A stretch of 64,000 nucleotides of DNA. Origin: Planctomycetota bacterium (GTDB lineage: Bacteria > Planctomycetota > UBA1135 > UBA2386). The DNA is taken from positions 1-64,000 of the forward strand of contig JAEUHS010000033.1 in NCBI GenBank assembly GCA_016794035.1, written 5' to 3'. Positions within the stretch are counted from its first letter, which is position 1. Every line of letters starts with the position of its first letter. The position numbers were made by a program, and so were the translations under genes. The notes under the pieces were generated by a model, which saw only the letters and a program-made list of their open reading frames with translations, was not told where the DNA came from and ran no database searches. This document shows positions 15,862-23,930 of this stretch, piece by piece.

Positions 15862-16677
15862 TCACAGGAGATCGGCGAACCGGTGTTCGTGCTTCCAGAA
15901 GCTGCGCACGCCCCACACCCCGAACAACGCGGTCACCAGGGTCGCCAGACCCAGCACGCCGAGATCGGGGGCGGTGCCGTGGAACAGCACGCGCCGGTAC
16001 GAGTCCAGCAGCCCCGACAGCGGATTGCCGAAGTAGAGCCAGTACTGCCAGCGCGGCCCGTGCGCGAGCATCGCGCCGCCGTCGTAGACCAGCGGACACA
16101 GCCAGAACATCACCGTCATCACCGACTCGACGATGTACTGCACGTCGCGGTAGACCACGTTGGCGCCGGCGACCAGCAGGCCGACGCCCATGACCAGGCC
16201 GATGTTGACCACCAGGATCACGGGCAGCCACAGCAGCTGCCAGCCGAACCACTGCACCGTCGTGCCCGCGTCCGCATCGAGGATCTTCGGGAACAGCACC
16301 AGCGCGACGACGACCAGCACCGACTGGATCGCGAAGTGCACGAGGTTGGTGACGATCACCGACATCGGCAGGATCTGGCGCGGGAAGCGCACCTTCGTCA
16401 CCAGGCTGGCGTTGCCGGTCACCGAGTAGGCGGAGCCCGACAGGCAGTACGAGAAGAAGTTGTACGGGATCAGCGCGCACAGGAACATGCTCGGCCAGTC
16501 GTGCTGCGCGCCGAAGAACCGCAGCTGCACGGCGGTCAGCACGACCGCCATGATCAGCGGGTTCAGGATCGACCAGAAGAACCCGAGCGCCATGTTCCGG
16601 TACAGCGCCTTCAGGTTCTTGGCGACCAGGTTCTCGAGCACGAACCGGTAGCGGACGATGTCGGTGAAGGTCTGCAC
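15862..16677 (-). CDS. Polysaccharide ABC exporter, ABC-2 permease (Wzm-like)
   Basis: A 271-residue membrane protein with six predicted helices and the ABC-2/TagG-Wzm signature features: an amphipathic start (VQTFTDIVRYRFVLENLVAKNLK), LGFFWSILNPL in the first helix, and NPLSGLLDSYRR before the last helix. GTG 16677 is selected because conserved similarity begins there. An ATG at 16806 would add 43 low-complexity residues and run into the divergent gene. It forms the translocation pore with the ATPase encoded immediately downstream. It is the first gene of the three-gene minus-strand operon, starting 80 bases from the divergent secreted-protein gene. Confidence 0.92.
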   Translation of the reverse strand: MQTFTDIVRYRFVLENLVAKNLKALYRNMALGFFWSILNPLIMAVVLTAVQLRFFGAQHDWPSMFLCALIPYNFFSYCLSGSAYSVTGNASLVTKVRFPRQILPMSVIVTNLVHFAIQSVLVVVALVLFPKILDADAGTTVQWFGWQLLWLPVILVVNIGLVMGVGLLVAGANVVYRDVQYIVESVMTVMFWLCPLVYDGGAMLAHGPRWQYWLYFGNPLSGLLDSYRRVLFHGTAPDLGVLGLATLVTALFGVWGVRSFWKHEHRFADLL

Positions 16678-16757
16678 GAGGTCCGGGGGCGGGGAGTGTA
16701 CCGATCGACGTCGTGGTTGCGACCGTGCGGGCGCCGATTGGCTATCCTGTCGGCCCC

Positions 16758-19070
16758 ATGCGCTCCCTGCTCTCGTCGTGCGTGCTGCTGGCACCGCTGG
16801 CCGCACAGTCCCCCGACCCGATGGCGTCGGTGACGCTCTCGTCGCCGATGCTGGTGCCGATCCACACGGCGACGGCCGACCCGGTCGGCGGCGGCGGCGG
16901 CGTCATGGCCGCCGGCGCCGACTACAAGGTGCGCTTCGCCGACGCGGTCGAGTTCGTGCCCTACCTCGGCGCCGGCTACCCGCACAACCAGCCGTTCGGC
17001 TGGCACACGCAGGCGATCACCGTCGGCGGTGCGCCGCTGCCGCTGCACCGGGACGGCGGCGGGCGGCGGTCGGCCTCGACCTACGGCTACGACCGCGGCG
17101 TCGCCGAGGAGCGCTACGAGGTGCGGCTCGAGGGTCTCGAGCAGACCTTCACGTTCGCCGCACGACCCGGTGACGGCGAGCTGCGCATCCGCGGCGCGCT
17201 GACCACCGCGCTGCGGGCCGCGACCGGCGATCATGGCCATGCCGACGTCGTGTTCGCCGACGCACACGGCACGCCGATCGTCGGCTACGGCGCCTGCACG
17301 GCGATCGACGCCGACGGCCACCGCCTGCCGATGCGCACGGTGGTCGGCGACGGCTGGCTCGATCTGGTGCTGCCGGCCGATGCGATGGCCGCCGCCGCCT
17401 GGCCGGTCGTCGTCGACCCGCTGCTGTCCAACGTGCTGCTGTCGACCACCGGCACGCCGCCGCTGGGCCAGCCGGTCGCCACCGACGTCGCGCGCGACGA
17501 CGAGAACAACCAGCTGATGGTCACGCTGCAGCGCCACGCGTCGGCGACGGACGAGGACACCTTCTGCCGGTTGTTCGGCGACGCCTTCACGCCGAGCCTG
17601 GGGCTGGTGTTCGCCGACATCGACACGACCTGGGATTCGACCGAGCCGAAGGTCACCTTCGTCGGCGGCGCCGACCGCTGGATCACCGTGTTCACGCGCG
17701 AGTTCAGCACCGGCACGAAGGCGGTGCGCTACCACCCGCACGCGGCGGCGAGCACGACGCTCGACACCGCCGTCGGCTTCCTGCCGATCGTCGCCGGCAG
17801 CAGCGACCTGCATCCCGACGTCGGCGGCTACGCCGGTTTCGCCGCCGGCGTGCACGCGGTCGTCTGCTGGCAGCGCGACCGCAACCTCGGCGCCGGCGGC
17901 ACGCACACCAGCGACGACCTGAGCCGCGTCTGGTTCCTGCGCATCGACCTCAGCGCCGCGGGCACCGGCACGATCGGCGCGGCGACGGAGATCATCGGCT
18001 CGGATCCGTCGGGCGCCGCCGACCGCGAACGGCCGCGCATCAACCGCCTGTCGCGCGGCACCTCGGCCTCGGACTTCCTGATCGCCTACCAGACCTACTG
18101 GAACGCCGCACCGGGCGGCGTCGACGACTGGGACGTCGAGGGTCGCCGCATCGACGGCGCCGGCAATTTCCTGCCCGGAGTCTGGATCTCGTCCAGCAAC
18201 TTCCCGAACGACGATCACAAGCTGGGGCCGATCGTCGACGGCATCGACGACGAGTACGTGATCGCCTACGCGCTCGCCGACAACACCATCATCCCGTTCA
18301 AGACCGGTGGCATCGAGGGCAGCCGCATCGCGTGCGAGAGCTACGACTTCGTGGCGCCGGCGATCGGCGCGCCGCAGGTGCTCGACGACACCGGCTTCGT
18401 CAAGTCGCTGGTCGTCACCGGTCTGTCGTACGACACGCTGACCCGGTCGCACGCCGTCGTCGTGCACCACGACGTGCTGCTCGAGCGGCTGTGGGTGCAG
18501 AAGCTGGGCTATCTCAACCTGCCCGTCGAGACCTGGCTGGCCTACGACGCCGGCAACCCGGTCATGGGCGGCGGAGCGGCCCACGACGACGACTTCGACC
18601 GACACGTGCTGGTGTTCGGGGTCGAGGACGGCGTGCAGCAGCCGGTGCTCGGCCGCGTCTGCACCTACGAGGCGTCACCCGCGCCCCTGGTCTACGGCAA
18701 CGCCGGCTGCCAGCAGGGCACGATCGCCTGGAGCGGCTACCACCGCCTCGGCCACGAGCACGGCGCCCTGACGCTCTCGGGCGGACCGCCGTCGGCCACG
18801 GCGGCGGCCGTGATCTCGCTGGCGCCGGCGAACGGACCGCTGGCGCCGTTCGGCTTCGGCAACTGCGTGCTGCTGGTCGACCCGCTGTCGCCGAACTACA
18901 TCGCCACGGTCGCCGTGCCGACCAGCCCGAGCGGCTACGCCGCGCTCGCCATCCCGGTGCCGGAGACGCTGCCGCCGTTCACGGCCTACTTCCAGTGGCT
19001 GGTGTTCACGAGCCCGTCGTTCGCCACCACCAAGGCGAGCGCGGGTCTCGAGGTCGTGTTCGACCGGTAG
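16758..19070 (+). CDS. Large secreted protein with Y-G-x-x-C-terminal module
   Basis: A 770-residue exported protein with a signal peptide (MRSLLSSCVLLAPLAA). The body is beta-rich and has no catalytic motif that I recognise. It contains long Asp/Gly-rich stretches and phrases such as 'WDVEGRRIDGAGN' and 'VVCWQRDRN', as in beta-propeller proteins that bind or display substrates. The final 125 residues (from YGNAGCQQG) resemble the C-terminal modules of the proteins at 2560 and 46861. A TATCCT hexamer lies nine bases before ATG 16758 and no Shine-Dalgarno sequence is seen. It ends 10 bases from the convergent gene at 19081. Confidence 0.85.
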   Translation: MRSLLSSCVLLAPLAAQSPDPMASVTLSSPMLVPIHTATADPVGGGGGVMAAGADYKVRFADAVEFVPYLGAGYPHNQPFGWHTQAITVGGAPLPLHRDGGGRRSASTYGYDRGVAEERYEVRLEGLEQTFTFAARPGDGELRIRGALTTALRAATGDHGHADVVFADAHGTPIVGYGACTAIDADGHRLPMRTVVGDGWLDLVLPADAMAAAAWPVVVDPLLSNVLLSTTGTPPLGQPVATDVARDDENNQLMVTLQRHASATDEDTFCRLFGDAFTPSLGLVFADIDTTWDSTEPKVTFVGGADRWITVFTREFSTGTKAVRYHPHAAASTTLDTAVGFLPIVAGSSDLHPDVGGYAGFAAGVHAVVCWQRDRNLGAGGTHTSDDLSRVWFLRIDLSAAGTGTIGAATEIIGSDPSGAADRERPRINRLSRGTSASDFLIAYQTYWNAAPGGVDDWDVEGRRIDGAGNFLPGVWISSSNFPNDDHKLGPIVDGIDDEYVIAYALADNTIIPFKTGGIEGSRIACESYDFVAPAIGAPQVLDDTGFVKSLVVTGLSYDTLTRSHAVVVHHDVLLERLWVQKLGYLNLPVETWLAYDAGNPVMGGGAAHDDDFDRHVLVFGVEDGVQQPVLGRVCTYEASPAPLVYGNAGCQQGTIAWSGYHRLGHEHGALTLSGGPPSATAAAVISLAPANGPLAPFGFGNCVLLVDPLSPNYIATVAVPTSPSGYAALAIPVPETLPPFTAYFQWLVFTSPSFATTKASAGLEVVFDR

Positions 19071-19080
19071 GCAGGCGCGA

Positions 19081-19605
19081 TCAGCCGCCGGTGGCGGTGA
19101 TCGGCTTGCCGTCGGCGGTGCGCCCGGTCAGCGCCTCGCGATCCATGCGCAGCCACCATTCGCCGTCGCGCAGCACCCACTGGAAGCTGGCGGGCCCGCT
19201 CTGGCGCGTCGCGGTCGGGTCCTGCAGGCGCAGCGTGGCGCGCGCCTGGGGCGGCAGCTTGTCGATCTGCAGTTCGCCGTCGAGGGTCATGTCGACCTGA
19301 GCCGTGCCGGCCGCCGCGTCGATCTGCCGCGCCGTCTCGGTCAGCGACACGGTGCGGATGGCGCCGGAGCCGTAGAGCGTCAGGAAGCGCTGGATCGGCA
19401 CCACGCGGCGGTCCTTCGCGTCGGTCATCGCGTAGATGCCGACCCAGTCGTCCTGGATGCGAAGGCGCACGTACTCGGCGACGCGATCGGTCAGCTTCTC
19501 GTCGAACGACTTGCCGAACCACGTGCCCCAGGGGAGCAGGGCGAGACAGGCGCTGATGCCGATCAGCAGCAGCGCGATGGTGAACTTGCGGGTCGGGGAA
19601 CTCAT
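19081..19605 (-). CDS. Single-pass membrane protein of unknown function
   Basis: A 174-residue protein with one membrane helix (residues about 9-27, IALLLIGISACLALLPWGT), probably an uncleaved anchor. An extracytoplasmic domain of about 140 residues follows. The domain begins with helices (FDEKLTDRVAEYVRLRIQDDW) and ends in a beta strand series with VLRDGEWWLRMDRE, a layout like small NTF2/SnoaL-type or nuclear-transport-factor folds. I cannot name the family. Its ATG overlaps the TGA of the FG-GAP gene (ATGA), so the two proteins are likely co-translated and may work together. Confidence 0.8.
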   Translation of the reverse strand: MSSPTRKFTIALLLIGISACLALLPWGTWFGKSFDEKLTDRVAEYVRLRIQDDWVGIYAMTDAKDRRVVPIQRFLTLYGSGAIRTVSLTETARQIDAAAGTAQVDMTLDGELQIDKLPPQARATLRLQDPTATRQSGPASFQWVLRDGEWWLRMDREALTGRTADGKPITATGG

Positions 19606-20891
19606 CGGACGCTGCCCTCCTTGGCAGTGCGGGCGGGAAGGTCGAAGGCGAACATGCCGAGGCCGCTCTGCTGCATGGCGAACACCTCGTCGACGCCGTC
19701 GCCGTCGACGTCGCCGGCGCCGACGTTCAGCACGCCTTCGGTGTCGACGATGCGGCCGAGCACCTCGCAGGTGCCGTCGCGGTCGCAGCGCACGACCAGC
19801 ACGCCGTGCTGACCGGCGAGGAACATGCCGACGACGCCGCCGCCCAGTCGGGCGAACACGACGTCGAAGAAGGACTCCGTCGCCGGCAGGCCGTGGCCGA
19901 AGCTGACCCAGCGACCGGCCTCCCGGCGGTAGAGCGCGATCGGCTTGTGTTCGCCGTTGGGCAGGCCGGACACCGCCAGTTCGGCGTGGCCGTCGCCGTC
20001 GATGTCCACGGCGTCGATGCCGCGCACGATGCCGCTGATCTCGCCGACACCGAACGTGCTCGGCAGGCCCTCGCGGTCCTCGCTCCAGGCCCCGTCGGTC
20101 CAGCGCCAGACGGTCGGGCCGAGCGACGTCGCCGCCAGCAGTTCGGGGCGGCCATCGCCGTCGATGTCCACGAAGCGCACGATCGCGCCGTAGTGGGCCA
20201 GCGGCATCAGCTCCTGCTTGGCCTCGAACGCGCCGGTGCCGTCGTTGTGCAGCACGTAGAGACCGCCGGTCTTGGGGAAGAAGCCCATGACCGCCAGGTC
20301 CGGCGCGCCGTCCTGGTCGTAGTCGCCGAGCGCGACGTCGGAGCACGAGATGCCGGCGAGATCGGTGAGGCTGTCGAGCGCCACCCATTCGTCCTGCCCC
20401 TCGTAGTCGAGGAAGTTGAGGAACGCGCGCGGCGGCAGGTCGTGGCCGGAGTAGACCAGGTCGGGCCGGCCGTCGCCGTTGAGGTCGGCGGCGTCGGTGC
20501 CGCCGTAGCCCATGTCCTTGGCGAGCCCCTTGTCGCTGAGCCGCCAGTGGCCGGCGCCGTCACCGAGATACACGCGGATGCCGTCGGCGATGTGGTGCTT
20601 GTCGAGCCGGCGGATCGACGTGACGAGGTCGAGCTTGCCGTCCCCGTTCAGGTCGCGCAGCACCGGCTTGCCGCGCCACTCGCCGGTGTCCGGCAGACCT
20701 GCGTCCAGCCGACGCACGTGCAACATCGGGAACGCCTGCCAGGCGACGTCGCGCTGCTTGCGGGTCGTGTCGGCGAGCCGCTGCAGCATCGAGGTCTCGT
20801 CGGGAGCCTCCTGGACCGCAGGGGGTTCGCGGCGCAGGTAGACGACCGCGCCGAGCAGGAGGACGAAGCAGACTGTGAGCAGTCGGATCAT
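19602..20891 (-). CDS. FG-GAP/VCBS repeat protein, exported beta-propeller
   Basis: A 429-residue protein with an N-terminal hydrophobic anchor or signal peptide (RLLTVCFVLLLGAVVYLR). At least six FG-GAP/VCBS-type repeats follow, each with a calcium-binding loop of the form D-x-[ND]-G-D-G (DLNGDGKLDLV, DLNGDGRPDLV, DYDQDGAPDLA, DIDGDGRPELL, DIDGDGHAELA, DVDGDGVDEVF). This predicts a seven-bladed integrin-alpha-like propeller outside the cell. Such proteins usually bind other proteins or surfaces. It sits between a paralogue of the exported pair at 20913/22202 and the small membrane protein at 19081, probably as one operon. Confidence 0.9.
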   Translation of the reverse strand: MIRLLTVCFVLLLGAVVYLRREPPAVQEAPDETSMLQRLADTTRKQRDVAWQAFPMLHVRRLDAGLPDTGEWRGKPVLRDLNGDGKLDLVTSIRRLDKHHIADGIRVYLGDGAGHWRLSDKGLAKDMGYGGTDAADLNGDGRPDLVYSGHDLPPRAFLNFLDYEGQDEWVALDSLTDLAGISCSDVALGDYDQDGAPDLAVMGFFPKTGGLYVLHNDGTGAFEAKQELMPLAHYGAIVRFVDIDGDGRPELLAATSLGPTVWRWTDGAWSEDREGLPSTFGVGEISGIVRGIDAVDIDGDGHAELAVSGLPNGEHKPIALYRREAGRWVSFGHGLPATESFFDVVFARLGGGVVGMFLAGQHGVLVVRCDRDGTCEVLGRIVDTEGVLNVGAGDVDGDGVDEVFAMQQSGLGMFAFDLPARTAKEGSVR

Positions 20892-20912
20892 GGGATGTCG
20901 GAGTGGAGGTGA

Positions 20913-21929
20913 TCAGTGGCGCACGGCGCCGTTGGCCTGCTTGGCCTGACTCTCGCCGAGCTGCCGGTGCGGATTGCCGGCGCTGGTGACGCCCGAGGTG
21001 ATGGCGCCGAGTATCGCGCCGTCGGCGGCGACGAACGCCCCGCCGGGCGTGCGCACGCCCAGGCTCTGGATCGAGACCCAGCCCATCTCGAAGTCCTGGA
21101 CGCCGTCGCAGTAGTAGAAGTCGAGTTCGTCGGGGTCGTTGGGCACGCCGGCCAGGAACTGCGGCGTGAACAGCGGGCTGATGCGCGTCAGCGACACCTC
21201 GAACCAGCACTGGAAGACGATCGAGGCCGACAGCGGCACCTCGTAGTCGTTCCACACCGAGAACAGCACGGTGTTGTGGTCCATCACGTCACCGGTCAGG
21301 TTCAGCAGGACGATGTACGGATCGGCCTCGGGCAGGAACGAGTCGATGTAGAGACGGTCGGGCAGCGTCTCGTACTCGATGCCGTCGAAGTCGCGCTGCT
21401 GGTTGCCGTTCACGTCGGTCGCTGCCCCGGCCGGCGCCGGACTGCGCAGCGCGATCGCCGCGAGCGAGTAGGTGAGACCGCTGGCGCCGAGCACGAGCTC
21501 CGAACCGAGCAGGTGGTTGTGCGACCACGGCACCTCGAACTGGGTCGGATCCTCGGCGACCACGACCAGGTAGCCCTGCTTGCCGAGGCCGAGGCCGAGA
21601 TCGTGGCACTCGGTGAGCACCGAGAACGTGTCGGCCGGGGTCAGCGGCTCGATGCGGTCGAAGATCGAGCAGCCGAGCGGCCGGAACGGGTCCGCCGGGT
21701 TCGGCACGACGTTGGTGTAGTAGAAGTGCGCGTTGGTCGAGCCACCGAGCCCGCCGACGGTCGACGGCGTCACGTTGGTGTTCGTCACCGAGATGCACGT
21801 GAACAGTCCGCCGCCGGAGTGATGGACCGGGAAGACCAACAGGCTGCCCGGCTCGCGACCGCCGGCGCGCGCGTCGTCGGCCAGCGTGCACGCCAGCAGC
21901 AGGGTCAGGGACAGAACGGGGATTCGCAT
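20913..21929 (-). CDS. Exported protein, paralogue of the neighbouring gene at 22202
   Basis: A 338-residue protein with a signal peptide (MRIPVLSLTLLLACTLADDARA). The mature part opens GGREPGSLLVFPVH and runs through several segments that are nearly the same in its neighbour: SVTNTN, GGSTNxHFYY, WSHNHLLGSELVL, LFSVWNDYE and an IQSLGVRTPGG end. No catalytic residues are recognised. The conserved SVTNTN and NDYE blocks suggest an immunoglobulin-like beta-sandwich. About half of the residues appear shared with the upstream paralogue, so this looks like a tandem duplication with later divergence. Start ATG 21929 is the only one with a proper signal peptide. Confidence 0.85.
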   Translation of the reverse strand: MRIPVLSLTLLLACTLADDARAGGREPGSLLVFPVHHSGGGLFTCISVTNTNVTPSTVGGLGGSTNAHFYYTNVVPNPADPFRPLGCSIFDRIEPLTPADTFSVLTECHDLGLGLGKQGYLVVVAEDPTQFEVPWSHNHLLGSELVLGASGLTYSLAAIALRSPAPAGAATDVNGNQQRDFDGIEYETLPDRLYIDSFLPEADPYIVLLNLTGDVMDHNTVLFSVWNDYEVPLSASIVFQCWFEVSLTRISPLFTPQFLAGVPNDPDELDFYYCDGVQDFEMGWVSIQSLGVRTPGGAFVAADGAILGAITSGVTSAGNPHRQLGESQAKQANGAVRH

Positions 21930-22020
21930 TGGCAACGTCTCGCGGTCCCCCGCCGCGGCGCCCACGCTTCCTGCGGGGCACGGTCGCAACGAGACACCGG
22001 GACAGGGTACCTCCGCCCCG

Positions 22021-22043
22021 CGGCGACGAGCGGCTCGTCGCCG
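22021..22043. repeat. Perfect inverted repeat between the paralogous genes
   Basis: CGGCGACGAGC and GCTCGTCGCCG are exact reverse complements around a single central base. As RNA this gives a 10-bp stem with a three-base loop. It lies in the 272-base gap upstream of the gene at 20913, and could be a regulator-binding palindrome or a structured leader. No U-tract follows on either strand. Confidence 0.5.
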
Positions 22044-22128
22044 TGCGCAGCGCCGCTTCGTCCCGGACTGAGACCGGCGCCCGATGTCGGCCGTGGTGGG
22101 CATGGCACCTCGCTGGGGAAACGAACGA

Positions 22129-22172
22129 CCACGGGCAGGTGAGGCGCCTGTCGGCGCCGCACCTGCCCGTGG
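22129..22172 (-). terminator. Strong hairpin terminator after the 22202 gene
   Basis: CCACGGGCAGGTG (22129-22141) pairs perfectly with CACCTGCCCGTGG (22160-22172). After one mismatch, GGCGCC pairs with GGCGCC around the loop TGTC. On the minus strand the hairpin is followed by TCGTTCGTTTCCCC, a modest U-rich run. It begins 30 bases beyond the stop of the 22202 gene, so it should separate that highly promoted gene from its paralogue. Confidence 0.75.
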
Positions 22173-22201
22173 TTCGGTCTCGTGGCGAGACGTGCTGACG
22201 A

Positions 22202-23245
22202 TCAGTGAGCGAACGAGCCGTTGGTCTGCTTGACCTTGCTCTCCGCGAGCAGACGGCCGCCGTTCACCGCCGGGCCGACGCCCGTGGTGATCGCGCCGAG
22301 CAGGGCGCCGTCAGCCGAGATCAGCGTGCCACCCGGGTTGCGCACACCGAGGCTCTGGATGATCGCCCAGCCGGTCTCGAGGTCGTCGTACCCGTTGCAG
22401 TCGATGTCCAGGCTGTAGGGGTCGTTCGGGGTGCTGGCCAGGAACGAGTCCGTGAACAGCGTGCTGATGTTCGACAGCTTCTCCTCGAACCAGCACTTGA
22501 ACTCGAGCGTGGCCGACAGCGGGAACTCGTAGTCGTTCCACACCGAGAACAGCACGCGGTTCTTGTCCGCGTCCGTGCCGGTGAAGTTGATCAGCGCCAG
22601 GGCCGACTGCTGCACCGCGATGAACGAGTCGATGTAGAGCTTGTCCGGCAGGGCCTCGTACTCGACGCCGTCGAAGTCATAGGCGCCGTTGCTGTTGACG
22701 TCGGTCGGCTGACCGGCGGCGACCGGCGACTGCAGGGCGACCGCCTCGATCGAGAAGGCCAGGCCCGAGGCCGACAGCACCAGCTCGCTGCCGAGCAGGT
22801 GGTTGTGCGACCAGGCGGTCTGGAACAGGGACGGGTTCTCCGCCGCGACGACCAGGTAGCCTTCCTGGCCACCGAAGGTCGCGTTGTGGCAGCCCGTCAG
22901 CACCGACAGGGTGTCGGCCGGGGTCAGCGCTTCGACGCGGTTGAAGATCGAGCAGCCGAACGGCATGAACGGCATCAGCGGGTTGCGATCGACGTTCACG
23001 TAGTAGAAGTGCACGTTCGTCGAGCCGCCGAGGCTCAGGATCGTCGCCGGGTTCAGGTTCGTGTTCGTGACCGACACGATCGTGAAGAAGCCGGGGGCGA
23101 CGTTGTTGGCGGGGGAGCCGGGCGCGCCACCGGAGCGGTGCACCGGGTAGACGAGCAGGCTGCCGGGTTCGCGGCCGCCGGCGAGGGCGTCCGAGGCAAA
23201 GGTCGCCGTGCAGAGCGCGGCGAGAGCGGGAGCAAGGAGCTTCAT
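22202..23245 (-). CDS. Exported protein, paralogue of 20913, with its own promoter and terminator
   Basis: A 347-residue protein with signal peptide MKLLAPALAALCTATFASDALA. The mature protein starts GGREPGSLLVYPVH and matches the downstream paralogue block for block (SVTNTN, GGSTNxHFYY, WSHNHLLGSELVL, LFSVWNDYE, IQSLGVR). It has a short insert near residue 40 (GAPGSPANNVAPG). An AGGA box lies 9-12 bases before ATG 23245. With an upstream region unusually AT-rich for this genome, a good -35 box and a strong terminator behind it, it is probably a highly expressed exported or surface protein. No enzymatic motif is seen. Confidence 0.88.
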   Translation of the reverse strand: MKLLAPALAALCTATFASDALAGGREPGSLLVYPVHRSGGAPGSPANNVAPGFFTIVSVTNTNLNPATILSLGGSTNVHFYYVNVDRNPLMPFMPFGCSIFNRVEALTPADTLSVLTGCHNATFGGQEGYLVVAAENPSLFQTAWSHNHLLGSELVLSASGLAFSIEAVALQSPVAAGQPTDVNSNGAYDFDGVEYEALPDKLYIDSFIAVQQSALALINFTGTDADKNRVLFSVWNDYEFPLSATLEFKCWFEEKLSNISTLFTDSFLASTPNDPYSLDIDCNGYDDLETGWAIIQSLGVRNPGGTLISADGALLGAITTGVGPAVNGGRLLAESKVKQTNGSFAH

Positions 23246-23325
23246 GAGATTGTTTCCTAGGGAGTTGCGAGTCAAGATGTCTGACCAGGAGGCGTGATTG
23301 CTTTTTCTTGGTCCGAGACGAGAGA

Positions 23326-23353
23326 AAACTATTGAGAATCTCCGACCTGTCAA
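23326..23353 (-). promoter_or_regulatory. Putative sigma-70-type promoter of the 22202 gene
   Basis: On the minus strand a perfect -35 hexamer TTGACA (23348-23353) is followed after 16 bases by TAGTTT (23326-23331) as a weak -10. The surrounding 100 bases are far richer in A and T than the rest of the window. The predicted start would give a leader of about 75 bases. Confidence 0.6.
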
Positions 23354-23930
23354 GTTGAACGGCGGCGTAGAGAGCCGAGCGCGCGCGCATGTGAAGAATC
23401 GCTCATGGCGTGTCAGCGCAATATCGCGACACGCCGCGGCTGCTGCGGCTCGCGCGAGATCGCGGCGCGCACCCGGCCGCGAACGGCCCTTGTCATCGGC
23501 GCTATCGAAGCGCCGCGACCCAGCAGGGCACCGCGCACCCGTCGCGCACAGCCGGCAGAGCGTGTTGCCCTGCCCGCGCCATCGATTGCGATGCGGAGCA
23601 ACTCGATTGCTCCGGGTGCAACCGCCGGAGCGACTGCGCGGGCCCGAGAATCTTTCGACTTTTTCGCGACCACCCCGGCGTTGGCGCATCGTGTGCGAGT
23701 GGCGCGCCTGATTCGGCTGGCATGCCTGCTGCCGATGCCGCAGTGCGCACGACACCACTGCGTCACCGACCGCACCGAACACCGCCTCGAACGGCTGCGA
23801 GCACGCGGCGAGCCACGCCCAAAGTGAGACGGAAGCGACGCCGCGGGCGCGCGCGGACCGCGGCCCGACCGCGCCGGAGCTAGGCTCCTGGGCCTGGGAA
23901 TCCACCTGGGCAGTCACCCCCTAGCCCGGA
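23354..23930. other. Long intergenic region with a hairpin, no gene seen
   Basis: About 580 bases between divergent genes. Several short frames are open on both strands but overlap one another and have Arg/Ala/Pro-rich, non-protein-like composition. The only structure seen is a hairpin at 23407-23435: GGCGTGTC pairs with GACACGCC, with an inner GCG/CGC pair and CAATAT loop. It could hold the promoter of the 23931 lipoprotein gene, or a small RNA. Confidence 0.45.
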
